Assembly: GCA_964450645.1 (NCBI GenBank)
Contig: CAYVEB010000005.1
Location: forward strand, 1 to 64,000
Length of the DNA: 64,000 nt
Direction of reading: 5' to 3'
DNA from: JAKSPM01 sp964450645
Lineage (GTDB): Bacteria > Bacillota > Clostridia > Oscillospirales > Oscillospiraceae
Below are positions 16,254 to 24,900 of the stretch, one piece after another. A program made the position numbers and the translations under genes. Each line of letters begins with the position of its first letter. Within the stretch, counting starts at the first letter, position 1. Below the pieces are notes generated by a model that was given only the letters and a program-made list of their open reading frames with translations, was not told the DNA's origin and made no database searches.

Positions 16254-17132
16254 CTAATCGATCGAGACGATCTCATATTCCCGCGAGCCGAGGTTCAGCG
16301 CCGCTGCCGCTTCCAACGTGCGGATTCCGTTGCGGGACTCGATACGTTCAATTAAAGACGCCTTTCCGGGATCCGCTGACGCGTACACCGCGTCCACGCA
16401 GGCCTGATCCACCGCGACCGGATCGAGCGAGGCGAAAATGCCGATATCTGCCATTTCCGGGTCGTGGGGATGGGCGTCGCAGTCACAGTCGACGGACAGC
16501 TTGTTGGCCACATTGATATAGACGATATTTTCCCTGCCCAGGTAGGCCATCACCGACTGATCCGCATCGGCCATGGATTCCAGGAAGGAATCGTGATCCG
16601 CTGTCATCAGTGCCTCAAAGGAAGTCTCCCCGCTACCGGAGGTGTGAATCCATTGTTTGCCCCGGGAGGAGGCGACGCCGATGGACATGTTTTTCAGCGC
16701 GCCGCCGAAGCCGCCCATGGCGTGGCCCTTAAAATGGGAGAGCATCAACATGGAGCGGTAATTTTTCAGGTGAGCGCCCACGTAGTTCTTGTCCAGGTGG
16801 CGGCCGTTGGTCACAGGAATGGCCATATCGCCGTCTTCATCCAGAATATCGCAGGGAGCGATGTCCGTGAAACCATGTTCCCGGATCGCCTCCCAATGGG
16901 CTTTCGTGGTATTCCGGCGGCCCTCATAGGCGGTGTTGCATTCGACAATCGTTCCGGACAGGCTGCTGACCAGCGGCTGGATCAGCGCGGGATTGAGAAA
17001 ATTGTGGCCGCCCGGTTCGCCGGACGAAATTTTAACAGCCACCTTATCCCGCAGCATCACGTTCAGCGCGTCATAAATTCTTAAAAGGCCCTGGGCGGAG
17101 ATGTCTTTGGTAAAATAAACCTTGGATTTCAT
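16254..17132 (-). CDS. DUF362 domain-containing protein
   Basis: The 292-residue protein fits the DUF362 family: KVAVKISSGEPGGHNFLNP near residue 31, the conserved SHFKGHAMGGFGGALKNMSIG segment near 132 (described here in two parts, SHFKGHAMGG and FGGALKNMSIG), and DIGIFASLDPVAVDQACVDA near 225. The C-terminal ferredoxin domain that some members carry is absent. The biochemical role of the family is not established. An ATG with GGAGGAAT upstream supports the start. It follows the histidine kinase gene on the same strand. Confidence 0.85.
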   Translation of the reverse strand: MKSKVYFTKDISAQGLLRIYDALNVMLRDKVAVKISSGEPGGHNFLNPALIQPLVSSLSGTIVECNTAYEGRRNTTKAHWEAIREHGFTDIAPCDILDEDGDMAIPVTNGRHLDKNYVGAHLKNYRSMLMLSHFKGHAMGGFGGALKNMSIGVASSRGKQWIHTSGSGETSFEALMTADHDSFLESMADADQSVMAYLGRENIVYINVANKLSVDCDCDAHPHDPEMADIGIFASLDPVAVDQACVDAVYASADPGKASLIERIESRNGIRTLEAAAALNLGSREYEIVSID

Positions 17133-17175
17133 TTAAAAATTCCTCCCTCAAATAAAATTGAAATGATGCTTGATA

Positions 17176-18615
17176 TCACACCGTGGCCGGTGCATTTACA
17201 TAGGGAAAAGTTACGGTAAAGCAGGTGCCAGCCGTCTCCCGGCGGCTGACGCTGATTGTCCCCGCATTGCGCTGCACCATGTCGTGGACGATGGACAACC
17301 CCAGTCCCGCGCCACCGGCATTCCGGCTGCGGGCCTTGTCCACCCGGTAGAAGCGCTCGAAGATATGGCCGATCGCGTCCTCCGGAATCCCAACCCCGGT
17401 GTCGCTGACAGTGAAAATGATGCTCTCGCTGGTACGGGAAAGAGAGATGCCCAGCCAGCCGTTGGGGACGTTGTATTTGATTCCATTTTCCACCAGGTTG
17501 AAAATAATCTGATACAGGTCGTCACCCTGGATCATGACCGTACAGCCCGGCTGGACGGATTCCTCAATGGTAATTCCCCGTTGCGACGCCATTGGCGTCA
17601 GCATCCGAACCACGCGGCCTATGACGTTCCCCACTTCCACGCACTGGATCTCCTCCGCCACATGGCTGTCGATGCGGTTCAGCTCCAACAGCTTTTGGGA
17701 CAGGCGGGTCAGCCGGTCCGCCTCATCGCTGATGTCGCCCACAAATTCCCGGACCGTCGCCTCGTCCATCTGGTTTTGCAGAATCGAATCCGCCAGCAGC
17801 TTCACCGAGGCCAGCGGCGTCTTCAATTCATGGGACGCGTCCGACACAAATTGCCGCCGCCGTTCTTCCGATTCCCGCAAGCGGACAGTCAAATCGTTAA
17901 ACTCGCTGGCGAGAATTTTCAGCTCATCATGCCCGCTGATTTCAATCTGATTGGAATAGTCCCCGTCGCGCATCATACGCACCGAATGGAGAATTCGCCG
18001 TAGGCGGCGGGAAAACGCCGCGGAAAAAATCAGCGAAAACAGTAAAATCATCGCCGCCAGAACAATGGAAATGCGCAAGGTGTTAATCTGCAGCGTATCG
18101 ATAAGCGCGCCTTGCTCCTCATCCAAATCCATCAAATACACCGCGCCGGACAGCGCCTGGCCGGTATAGACCGGCATCGCGGCGCGTCCTTCCAGCGTGC
18201 CATTTTCGTATTTGCTGTAGAGCACATCCTGATTCTCCAGCGCCTGCCGCGCCTCGCTGGCCGAGAACAGCTTGCCCTGCTGATTATCCGACCGCGCTGT
18301 GTCGTACAGGACATAACCCTGGCGGTCCATCACCACAATGCGGGTGACGCGGACATCTTCCAAGCCGTTCACAGTCTGGCGGATGGCGGTAAGGGTCATT
18401 TCATCCAGGCCGTTGAGCGACGTTGAAAGTAGCTGTGCCTTGGCGTGCATCGAACTCTGCTGGGCCGAAAACGCCAGATTCCGCATCGTCGCGGCCGCAT
18501 AGATATTTAAAAACACCAGTGCCACCGCCGTAATCAGCAGATATCCCACCGCGTACTGCATCTGGGAACCGCCGGGCCAGAACCGGAACCTTCGCTGTTT
18601 TGAAATCGGAGCCAC
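17176..18615 (-). CDS. Sensor histidine kinase, HAMP type
   Basis: The 479-residue protein is a membrane sensor kinase of the PhoR/ResE/WalK class. It has two membrane segments (about 21-43 and 181-201) around an extracytoplasmic sensing domain, a HAMP linker (about 202-250), the phosphoacceptor His262 in SHELKTPLASVK, an N box NLVENGIKYN, and G boxes SDTGVGIPED and GGAGLGLSIVHDM. The signal is unknown. The start is uncertain: GTG at 18615 lies inside the only good ribosome site (GGGGAGG), which would be better spaced for an ATT four codons further. The cognate regulator lies just upstream. Confidence 0.92.
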   Translation of the reverse strand: MAPISKQRRFRFWPGGSQMQYAVGYLLITAVALVFLNIYAAATMRNLAFSAQQSSMHAKAQLLSTSLNGLDEMTLTAIRQTVNGLEDVRVTRIVVMDRQGYVLYDTARSDNQQGKLFSASEARQALENQDVLYSKYENGTLEGRAAMPVYTGQALSGAVYLMDLDEEQGALIDTLQINTLRISIVLAAMILLFSLIFSAAFSRRLRRILHSVRMMRDGDYSNQIEISGHDELKILASEFNDLTVRLRESEERRRQFVSDASHELKTPLASVKLLADSILQNQMDEATVREFVGDISDEADRLTRLSQKLLELNRIDSHVAEEIQCVEVGNVIGRVVRMLTPMASQRGITIEESVQPGCTVMIQGDDLYQIIFNLVENGIKYNVPNGWLGISLSRTSESIIFTVSDTGVGIPEDAIGHIFERFYRVDKARSRNAGGAGLGLSIVHDMVQRNAGTISVSRRETAGTCFTVTFPYVNAPATV

Positions 18616-18660
18616 CTCCCCGCGCCGCAGCGGCCGCCCGGCCGCCCGTCAGACGCAATG

Positions 18661-19335
18661 CTATGCCTTGAAATAGTACCCGACGCCCCATTTGGTCATA
18701 ATATGTTCAGGCTCCGCCGGATTCTCTTCCAGCTTTTCCCGCAGACGGCGGATGTGGACGTCGACCGTCCGCACATCGCTGCGGTAGTCGTAGCCCCAGA
18801 GAATGTCCAAAAGGTTTTCCCGGGAATAGACCCGGTTGGGATTGCGAATGAGAAGCTCAATCAGGTCAAACTCCTTGGCGGTCAGGTCGGCCAAAACACC
18901 GCCCCGGTAGGCGTTGCGTGCGTCCGTATCCACCACGATCTGGCCGCAGGAAATGCGGCTTTCCCGATTCGATTTCCGCGCGGCGCGGCGCAGTAGCGCC
19001 CGAATCCGCGCTTTGAGTTCCAAAATGTTAAACGGCTTCGTCAGATAGTCGTCCGCGCCGTGCTCAAAGCCCAGTAGCTTGTCCATGTCCTCGGCCTTGG
19101 CCGTCAGCATAATAATCGGCACGTCGGAAAACTCCCGGATCCGCTGGCAGGCGCTCAATCCGTCCAGTACCGGCATCATCAGGTCCAGAATGATCAATCC
19201 GACCTCCGGATCCTTGGCCGCGTTCACCGCATCTTCGCCGTTGCTGCCGGTTAAAACCGTATATCCTTCGTTTTGTAAATTAAATTTGATTCCCTTGACA
19301 AGCAAGGCTTCATCGTCTACAACTGCAATTTTCAT
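18661..19335 (-). CDS. OmpR-family response regulator
   Basis: The 224-residue regulator has a receiver domain with the acidic pocket VVDDE, the phosphorylated Asp51 (LIILDLMMP), Thr in MLTAKAED and Lys in DYLTKPF, followed by a winged-helix DNA-binding domain (about 125-224, LTAKEFDLIELL and DVHIRRLREKLE). It is of the PhoP/WalR type. It is encoded 45 bases before the partner kinase and directly after the comEA-like gene. Target genes cannot be read from the sequence. Confidence 0.93.
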   Translation of the reverse strand: MKIAVVDDEALLVKGIKFNLQNEGYTVLTGSNGEDAVNAAKDPEVGLIILDLMMPVLDGLSACQRIREFSDVPIIMLTAKAEDMDKLLGFEHGADDYLTKPFNILELKARIRALLRRAARKSNRESRISCGQIVVDTDARNAYRGGVLADLTAKEFDLIELLIRNPNRVYSRENLLDILWGYDYRSDVRTVDVHIRRLREKLEENPAEPEHIMTKWGVGYYFKA

Positions 19336-19338
19336 ACT

Positions 19339-19902
19339 TTACCCCACTGTGACATAATCGCGCAGCTTCTCCAGCGTCTTTTCACCGATTCCATTCACGT
19401 CGGTGAGCTGCTCCACTGAAACGAACGCCCCATTTTCCTCGCGGTAGTCCACAATTCGCTGCGCCTTGACTTCTCCGATGCCGGGAAGCGCGGTCAACTC
19501 CGCGGCGGTCGCCGTGTTGATATTGATCTTTCCCGGTTCGTCCGCGTCTGGCGGCGCGGCCGTTGGGCCGGCGGGAGCGCTCGGATCGAAAGTCTCCTGC
19601 GGTTGAGTTTGCGCGGTCGGATCGGCAGTCTCCTGCGGCTGAGTTTGCGCGCTCGTCCCCGTGTCCGCCGGCGGTTGGGTTCGCGCGCTTGACGCCGAAG
19701 TTGCCCGCGATTCGCTTTCCAGGCCCGACTGCACGGCAAGTGAGGAACTCGTCTGCGCCGCCGTCTCCGGCTGCTCCTGCGTTTGGACATGCAGCGTGTT
19801 CTCCTCCGTCCGGCTGGAGCCAAGCACATATCCTGATAAAAACATGGCGAACAGCGCGGTCAGGGCGCAAAGCAACCATGTAAAACGTTTCATATTTTTC
19901 AA
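19339..19902 (-). CDS. ComEA-like helix-hairpin-helix protein
   Basis: The product of about 187 residues has an N-terminal membrane anchor (about 7-28), a long low-complexity Pro/Gln/Thr/Ala linker with short repeats of AQTQPQET, and a C-terminal ComEA domain (ININTATAAELTALPGIGEV near residue 124, then a second hairpin VNGIGEKTLEKL). ComEA proteins bind double-stranded DNA at the cell surface for uptake; no other competence gene is near. TTG at 19902 with GAGGGG seven bases upstream is preferred over the ATG three codons later. It overlaps no neighbour and is divergent from dacF. Confidence 0.85.
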   Translation of the reverse strand: MKNMKRFTWLLCALTALFAMFLSGYVLGSSRTEENTLHVQTQEQPETAAQTSSSLAVQSGLESESRATSASSARTQPPADTGTSAQTQPQETADPTAQTQPQETFDPSAPAGPTAAPPDADEPGKININTATAAELTALPGIGEVKAQRIVDYREENGAFVSVEQLTDVNGIGEKTLEKLRDYVTVG

Positions 19903-19955
19903 CGGCGATCCCCTCTTTCTCTCGGATTTTTGCCGTTCACTTTTCGTTCTGTACG

Positions 19956-19983
19956 TTGACATCAGGGAAAACTCTGGTATAAT
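19956..19983 (+). promoter_or_regulatory. Sigma-A promoter of dacF-udg-exoA
   Basis: TTGACA (19956-19961), a 16-base spacer with TGG before the -10, and TATAAT (19978-19983) make a near-perfect housekeeping promoter 58 bases upstream of the dacF ATG. Confidence 0.85.
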
Positions 19984-20040
19984 AATTATAGCACATTTCC
20001 GGCTGTTTGTATAATGTTTTTTCAACTTTCGGAGGCGTTT

Positions 20041-21501
20041 ATGAAAGAATTCAAGCTTTTATCGCTTTTTATAACGTTCATCTGGCTGCTGCAAATCCCA
20101 TTCGTGGCGTTTGCCGAGGGCGAACCGACCGAGTCATCCGTCCCCACCGAGACACTCGCCGCCACGCAGGCGCCGCCGTCCGATCTTGCCCCTGGCTCCC
20201 AGGCTCTGCCGGAACCGAAAGAGGTTCCCTATCCCTCCGACTACCATCCTGCGGCGAAGGCCGCCATTCTAATTGAGTTGAATTCCAACACCATCGTCTA
20301 TTCCTTGAACCCGGATATACAGGTCTATCCCGCCAGCCTGACCAAAATCATGACTTGTATTCTGGCCCTGGAATATGGCCGTCTGGACGATCTGGTGACG
20401 GTGACGGATACCTCGCTGCTGGGCCTGGATATTTACGGCAGCACGGCCGAATTGCAGGCTGGCGAGCAGATGACGCTGAGGAACCTTCTGTATTGTATGA
20501 TGCTCTCCTCCGCCAACGAGGCCTGTAATGTCGTGGCGGAGTACATCTGCGACAATGTGGACAGCTTTGTGGATCTGATGAACCAAAAAGCCGCCGCCTT
20601 GGGCTGTACCGGCACCCACTTTACCAATACGCACGGCCTTCACGACGAGAACCACTACACGACTGTCCGGGATGTGAGCATCATCGCGCGGTACGCCTGG
20701 CAAAATCCCGATTTTCAGGAAATTACGTCCACGGTCTCCTATACGGTTCCCGCGACGAACCTCTCTGAGGCGCGGGATCTGACCTCCACCAACTATTTGA
20801 TCAATCCCGACTATGCCGAGCAGTATTACTACAGCAAGGCCGCCGGCATCAAAACCGGCTTTACCACTCCTGCCGGCGGCTGCCTGGTCTCAACCGCGAA
20901 AGACGGACAGCTGGAATTTCTCAGCGTAGTTTGCGGCTGCGATACCGTCGAGCAGGAAGACGGAAGCTATCTGGATGAGCGGTTCACCACCACAAAGGAC
21001 ATGTTTGAGTACGGATTTGAGAATTTCGCCTACGTGCAGGTGGTCTCCACGCTGGAAATGATCGATTCCGTACCGGTCGCGCTGTCCGCGGGCAGGGACT
21101 CTGTGGTCGTCCATCCGGCTGAGGACTTTTACGCCCTCCTTCCCTCTCCCTACGACACCGAAGCCGTCACCACCTCCTATACCCTCAGCGGCGGGAGTGA
21201 TACGCTCGAAGCGCCGCTGGAAGCCGAGCAGGTGGTCGGCACTGTCCATGTATATTACAACGGCGAGGAATTGGGCGCCGTGGACCTGGCTACGACAACC
21301 GCCCTTGCCCGCTCCACCATGGCCTATACCACGCGCCAAACCAAGAGCTTTCTGTTAAGATACTGGTGGGGTGCGCTGCTGATTCTCCTGGTGCTGCTGG
21401 GCCTGTTGATCTTTTGGGCTTCCAGGAGGCGCAAGCGCCGCATCCGCAAACGCCGCTCCATGCGCAGCCGGAAACCCGGTCAAAGGAGGAACACCCCATG
21501 A
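20041..21501 (+). CDS. dacF: D-alanyl-D-alanine carboxypeptidase (DacF/PBP5-like)
   Basis: The 486-residue product is a class C low-molecular-mass penicillin-binding protein that trims the terminal D-Ala of peptidoglycan. It has a signal peptide (1-25), a Pro/Thr-rich linker, the catalytic Ser99-x-x-Lys102 (ASLTKIM), an SAN motif in SSANEACN, and KTGFTTPAGG near residue 275. A second beta-rich domain follows, then a membrane segment (WWGALLILLVLLGLLIFW, about 442-459) and a highly basic tail, so the enzyme is anchored at its C-terminus. The ATG at 20041 has GGAGG; the longer frame starts before it without one. Its stop overlaps udg (ATGA). Confidence 0.93.
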   Translation: MKEFKLLSLFITFIWLLQIPFVAFAEGEPTESSVPTETLAATQAPPSDLAPGSQALPEPKEVPYPSDYHPAAKAAILIELNSNTIVYSLNPDIQVYPASLTKIMTCILALEYGRLDDLVTVTDTSLLGLDIYGSTAELQAGEQMTLRNLLYCMMLSSANEACNVVAEYICDNVDSFVDLMNQKAAALGCTGTHFTNTHGLHDENHYTTVRDVSIIARYAWQNPDFQEITSTVSYTVPATNLSEARDLTSTNYLINPDYAEQYYYSKAAGIKTGFTTPAGGCLVSTAKDGQLEFLSVVCGCDTVEQEDGSYLDERFTTTKDMFEYGFENFAYVQVVSTLEMIDSVPVALSAGRDSVVVHPAEDFYALLPSPYDTEAVTTSYTLSGGSDTLEAPLEAEQVVGTVHVYYNGEELGAVDLATTTALARSTMAYTTRQTKSFLLRYWWGALLILLVLLGLLIFWASRRRKRRIRKRRSMRSRKPGQRRNTP

Positions 21502-22058
21502 CAACATGGCAGGATTTGGAGCGCCGCTGTCTCAGCTGCCGGGAATGTGGGCTGTGCGACACGCGAAACCACGTGGTTTTCGGCGTGGGCAACCGGCAGG
21601 CGGACGTCCTGTTTGTGGGCGAAGGCCCCGGCCAGCAGGAGGATTTGACCGGCATCCCGTTTGTGGGCGCGGCGGGTCAGCTGCTCGATGAAATGCTGCG
21701 GATTATCGACCTGCACCGGGGCAATTGCTATATTGCTAATATCGTCAAATGCCGTCCGCCGAGGAACCGCGATCCTCTTGAAATTGAACAGGCGGCCTGC
21801 ATCGGCTATCTGTGGGAGCAGATCGCGCTCATTCAACCGAAGATCATCGTCTGCCTCGGCAGAATCTCGGCCGGGCGACTCATTCATCCGGATTTTCGGA
21901 TCACGCGCGAACACGGCCAGTGGATCCAGCGCGATGGTGTCTGGTACACCGCGATGTATCATCCGTCGGCACTGCTCCGGGATGTGAGCAAGCGCCCGGA
22001 CACATTTTCGGATCTGTTGCGCCTGCGCGCTAAGATCGGGGAGGTTTGCCATGCTTAA
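21498..22058 (+). CDS. udg: Uracil-DNA glycosylase, Fe-S family 4
   Basis: The 186-residue enzyme removes uracil from DNA and belongs to the iron-sulfur family 4/5 glycosylases. CLSCRECGLC near residue 11 supplies two or three cluster ligands, VFVGEGPGQQEDLTG-type motif (LFVGEGPGQQED) forms the active site, IANIVKCRPPRNRDP near 75 gives a third ligand region, and MYHPSALLRD near 155 is the second conserved motif. The ATG at 21498 has AAAGGAGG upstream. It is coupled to dacF by an ATGA overlap and to exoA by an 8-base overlap, forming a repair pair with the AP endonuclease. Confidence 0.93.
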   Translation: MTTWQDLERRCLSCRECGLCDTRNHVVFGVGNRQADVLFVGEGPGQQEDLTGIPFVGAAGQLLDEMLRIIDLHRGNCYIANIVKCRPPRNRDPLEIEQAACIGYLWEQIALIQPKIIVCLGRISAGRLIHPDFRITREHGQWIQRDGVWYTAMYHPSALLRDVSKRPDTFSDLLRLRAKIGEVCHA

Positions 22059-22827
22059 CTTGATTTCTTGGAACGTCAACGGGCTGCGTGCCTGCGTGCA
22101 AAAGGGTTTCCTGGACGTCTTCCGTCTGCTGCACGCGGATATGTTCTGCATTCAGGAGACAAAAATGCAGCCGGGTCAACTGACGTTGGAGCTGCCCGGC
22201 TATCTGCAATATTTTTACTCGGCGGAAAAGAAGGGATACTCCGGCACGGCGATTTTCACCAAATACGAGCCGCAGTCCGTACGGTACGGGATCGGCGTGG
22301 AAGCACTGGATACCGAAGGGCGCGTAATCTGCCTGGAATACCCGGCGTTTTTTCTGGTCACGTGCTACACGCCCAACGCGCAGGATGGGCTTAAGCGCAT
22401 CGACCACCGCCTGGCCTGGGAACGCGCCTTCCGCGAATACCTGATGGAGCTGGACCGGCAGAAGCCGGTGGTTCTTTGCGGGGATCTGAACGTCGCCCAC
22501 CAGGAGATTGATCTTAAAAACCCCGGGCCAAACCGCGGCAACGCAGGATTTTCGGACGAGGAGCGCGGAGCCTTTACCCAGCTGCTCTCGTGCGGGTTTA
22601 CCGATACCTTCCGCTACCGCCATCCCGACATGGCCGGCGCGTATACCTGGTGGAGCTACCGCTTTCGCGCGCGGCAGAACAACGCGGGCTGGCGAATTGA
22701 CTACTTTTTGGTTTCAGACCGGTTACGGCCGCGCATATTCTCCACACCCATTTATAACGAAGTGTTCGGTTCCGACCACTGTCCGGTCGGCTTGGAACTG
22801 GACATGCCGCTTACGGAGCATTTCTAA
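22051..22827 (+). CDS. exoA: Exodeoxyribonuclease III / AP endonuclease
   Basis: The 258-residue enzyme is a class II AP endonuclease of the ExoA/Xth family. Motifs in order are ISWNVNGLRA, FCIQETKM with the metal-binding Glu, YSGTAIFTK, LCGDLNVAHQEIDL, NAGFSDEER, and the terminal GSDHCPVGLEL with the catalytic Asp-His pair. Length is normal. GGGGAGG precedes the ATG, which lies within the 3' end of udg. The coupling suggests that uracil excision and abasic-site cleavage are made together. Confidence 0.95.
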   Translation: MLNLISWNVNGLRACVQKGFLDVFRLLHADMFCIQETKMQPGQLTLELPGYLQYFYSAEKKGYSGTAIFTKYEPQSVRYGIGVEALDTEGRVICLEYPAFFLVTCYTPNAQDGLKRIDHRLAWERAFREYLMELDRQKPVVLCGDLNVAHQEIDLKNPGPNRGNAGFSDEERGAFTQLLSCGFTDTFRYRHPDMAGAYTWWSYRFRARQNNAGWRIDYFLVSDRLRPRIFSTPIYNEVFGSDHCPVGLELDMPLTEHF

Positions 22828-22859
22828 TAGCTCTACAGCCCGCAGCGTGTTAAAAAACC

Positions 22860-23072
22860 TCGCAAAGTTCACGCGCGCAGGCGCGAAAAAATCTAGATTT
22901 ATTTTTCGCGGCGGCATGTACGCCGCGAAAAATATTTTACGCCTTGCAAACGTGTGCGTTGGCCGTCTTTGACGGCCAACGTCGTAAGCAGCAGCAAGGC
23001 GCAAATTTTTAAATCGAAGCCCAACGTAGCGGGTTTGATTTGGGGTCTGTCGAAAAATTATGTTTTTCGACA
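22860..23072. repeat. Palindrome-rich intergenic element
   Basis: The 254-base gap between exoA and the deacetylase has no gene but several perfect inverted repeats. They are a 13-bp stem 22901-22913/22921-22933, an 11-bp stem 22957-22967/22971-22981 nested inside a 7-bp outer pair 22941-22947/22993-22999, and a 10-bp stem 23048-23057/23063-23072 flanked by A and T runs. The last one could terminate both convergent transcripts. The whole resembles a mobile palindromic repeat unit rather than a single terminator. Confidence 0.6.
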
Positions 23073-23081
23073 AGCTGAACT

Positions 23082-24032
23082 CTATGGCGCGGGCAGAAAC
23101 GTGATTTCCGCCTGCGCCATTTTGCTGCGGCTGCCGTTGAACTGATAGGCTGCGATGGCACGAATTACGCAGGCGCTCGACACGGTAAACGGCGCTTCAT
23201 ACACTTCACTCTGCGGCGTCGGGATGGAGCCGTCGGTCGTATAATAGACAGTCGCGCCCTCGTCGGCGTCGATGGCAATCTGGATGCCGGTTCCGGCGGT
23301 CAGGGTGGAAATAACCGGGTCGGAAATTCCCGGCAGCTGCGTCCCCGTGGGGGGACAACTTGCATAGACCTTCCCCGCCCGCATCTCCACGCCGCGGCGG
23401 CGAAACAGCTCATTGACCGTGACAAATTCGTATCCCTCTTCCGTCAGGCGGTCGATGGCCATGAGCACGCCGTCTACCGTGGTCGAATAGATGTCGTGGG
23501 ACAAAACGACCGCGCCGTCGTAGGCGTCGCTGACGATTTTATTCGCCACACGTTGGGCGTCCTGATATTTCCAGTCCAGCGGATCCACAGACCAGCAAAT
23601 CAGCGGACATTTCGCCAAGGACATCATATGCTCGCTGTACTCGCCAAAAGGCGGCCGGAACAGATATTCCGTCCCCTGGCCGCAGGCTTCATTTAAAATT
23701 TGTTCCGTCTTTTGGATTTGCTCCAGGATCTGGCTGTCAGTCCGACCGGTCAGCAAATTGTGACTGTAGGTGTGGTTCCCGATCTGGTGGCCGTCCAGAT
23801 AAGCCTGGCGTAAGGTCTCCGGGTAGGATTCGGCGTTGCACCCCAGGATAAAAAAGGTGACCTTTACATTGCGTTTGTCCAGCTCCTCCAAAAGCCTTCG
23901 GGTGTACGGCCCGGGTCCGTCGTCAAAGGTCAGGGCAATCAGCTTGCTCTCTCCCTCCTCCGCCGCCGCACAAACCGGCAGACTCGTCACCAAACACCCA
24001 ATCATGATCACAATCGCCAACCATCGCCGCAT
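23082..24032 (-). CDS. Secreted polysaccharide deacetylase
   Basis: The 316-residue product has a signal peptide (about 1-24), a NodB-type carbohydrate esterase 4 domain, and a C-terminal beta-sandwich of about 80 residues with the YYTTDGSIPTPQS pattern seen in chitobiase/FN3-like C-terminal domains. Catalytic motifs are ALTFDDGPGPYT (about 32-43), the metal-binding HTYSHN, RPPFGEYS, and the closing LSHDIYSTT. It probably deacetylates peptidoglycan or another amino-sugar polymer outside the cell; sporulation PdaA/PdaB-type roles are possible. The ATG has AGGTG upstream. Confidence 0.9.
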   Translation of the reverse strand: MRRWLAIVIMIGCLVTSLPVCAAAEEGESKLIALTFDDGPGPYTRRLLEELDKRNVKVTFFILGCNAESYPETLRQAYLDGHQIGNHTYSHNLLTGRTDSQILEQIQKTEQILNEACGQGTEYLFRPPFGEYSEHMMSLAKCPLICWSVDPLDWKYQDAQRVANKIVSDAYDGAVVLSHDIYSTTVDGVLMAIDRLTEEGYEFVTVNELFRRRGVEMRAGKVYASCPPTGTQLPGISDPVISTLTAGTGIQIAIDADEGATVYYTTDGSIPTPQSEVYEAPFTVSSACVIRAIAAYQFNGSRSKMAQAEITFLPAP

Positions 24033-24054
24033 TTGCTGAACACCTCTTTAAATA

Positions 24055-24717
24055 TTATGTAAGCAAGCCCTCCTTCGGCTGCGGCAAATTCTCTTCCGGC
24101 AGCTCTTCTTCCGGAGACAATGCTTCAGGCTGTTCCGCTTGCACCGGCTCCATGGGCGGCCGCTCCGTCAGTTCTTTCCGTACCGTTTCAACCGGTTCGT
24201 CCTCCCGCTCGCTGAGCTTCAAAAACGGCTGGCCCGTGGAAATGAGTGCTCCCGCTTCGTCCAGCCGCAAGGCCAGGCACGCGACGTCGCCGCAGGTCGT
24301 TTTCCGCGCATCCTGCAAATTCGCGGGAAGCGGAAAATCTACCCCGTTGTCCGGCAGCAGCAATTCATATCCGCCGTCCGTTTTACGCAGCCATCCGTCC
24401 ACGCACACGCCGTCGACCGTCCCCCGCCAGGGAAAAGCGCCCGCTTCGGGCGCGTATCCGCACACCGCCGCGTCGATCGTATCCAGCGGCCAGCTTCGTA
24501 CCGACACGCTTTCCTCCAGTTCAAAGCGCTCCCTTTGGGGCATCAAAATCCCAAGCGGCGCGATATGAAGGCCACGCACCGCGTAGACGCGCAAAATGCG
24601 GTGCGAAGTCAGCTCACACGCACATGCAAAGTGATAGTACAGTCCCCGCCGCGTCACATGCAGTTGGCAGACCTGTTGGCCATTCTCATAGACGGGTACC
24701 GTCATCGGACACTCCAT
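24055..24717 (-). CDS. Uncharacterised protein, conserved-looking
   Basis: I do not recognise this 220-residue protein. It has an N-terminal beta-rich half with several cysteines (VCQLHVTRRGLYYHFACACE near residue 16) and a repeated VDGVCVDGWLRKTDGGYELLL section, then an acidic Pro/Glu-rich tail from about residue 180. No signal peptide or membrane segment is seen. The ATG at 24717 follows GGGAGGG. The frame stays open upstream to a TTG at 24900, but that stretch runs through a terminator-like hairpin and is not counted. It lies 22 bases before the deacetylase start on the opposite side of its own 3' end. Confidence 0.65.
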   Translation of the reverse strand: MECPMTVPVYENGQQVCQLHVTRRGLYYHFACACELTSHRILRVYAVRGLHIAPLGILMPQRERFELEESVSVRSWPLDTIDAAVCGYAPEAGAFPWRGTVDGVCVDGWLRKTDGGYELLLPDNGVDFPLPANLQDARKTTCGDVACLALRLDEAGALISTGQPFLKLSEREDEPVETVRKELTERPPMEPVQAEQPEALSPEEELPEENLPQPKEGLLT

Positions 24718-24719
24718 AA

Positions 24720-24754
24720 AAATCCCTCCCGCATAGTATACGCGGGAGGGATTT
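24720..24754 (-). terminator. Hairpin after mazF that also contains a ribosome binding site
   Basis: A perfect 13-bp stem (24720-24732 with 24742-24754) and a 9-base loop are followed on the minus strand by TTTTT, a standard intrinsic terminator downstream of mazF. The 3' arm contains GGGAGGG, the only Shine-Dalgarno sequence of the gene starting at 24717, so the fold would hide it. Confidence 0.75.
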
Positions 24755-24900
24755 AAATTATTTCCGCAATTTCGTGCGCCGCGCGTCCATTGGAAATTTA
24801 TCGGGCATTTCGTGCCATCTCCGGCGCAAAACGGGCAGCGATATTCAGGCGGCGCCGGGTCTGATAAAGGATCCAAAAATCCGACCGGCAAACGCTTCAA

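Noticed and set aside
22860..23072. CRISPR array
   Set aside because: The stems are inverted repeats of different sequence, not regularly spaced direct repeats with spacers.
24718..24900. N-terminal extension of the unknown gene at 24055 with a CPFCAGDGTKCP-like zinc motif
   Set aside because: The extension begins at a TTG without a ribosome site directly after the mazF stop and would be encoded through a terminator-like hairpin; the ATG at 24717 has GGGAGGG.
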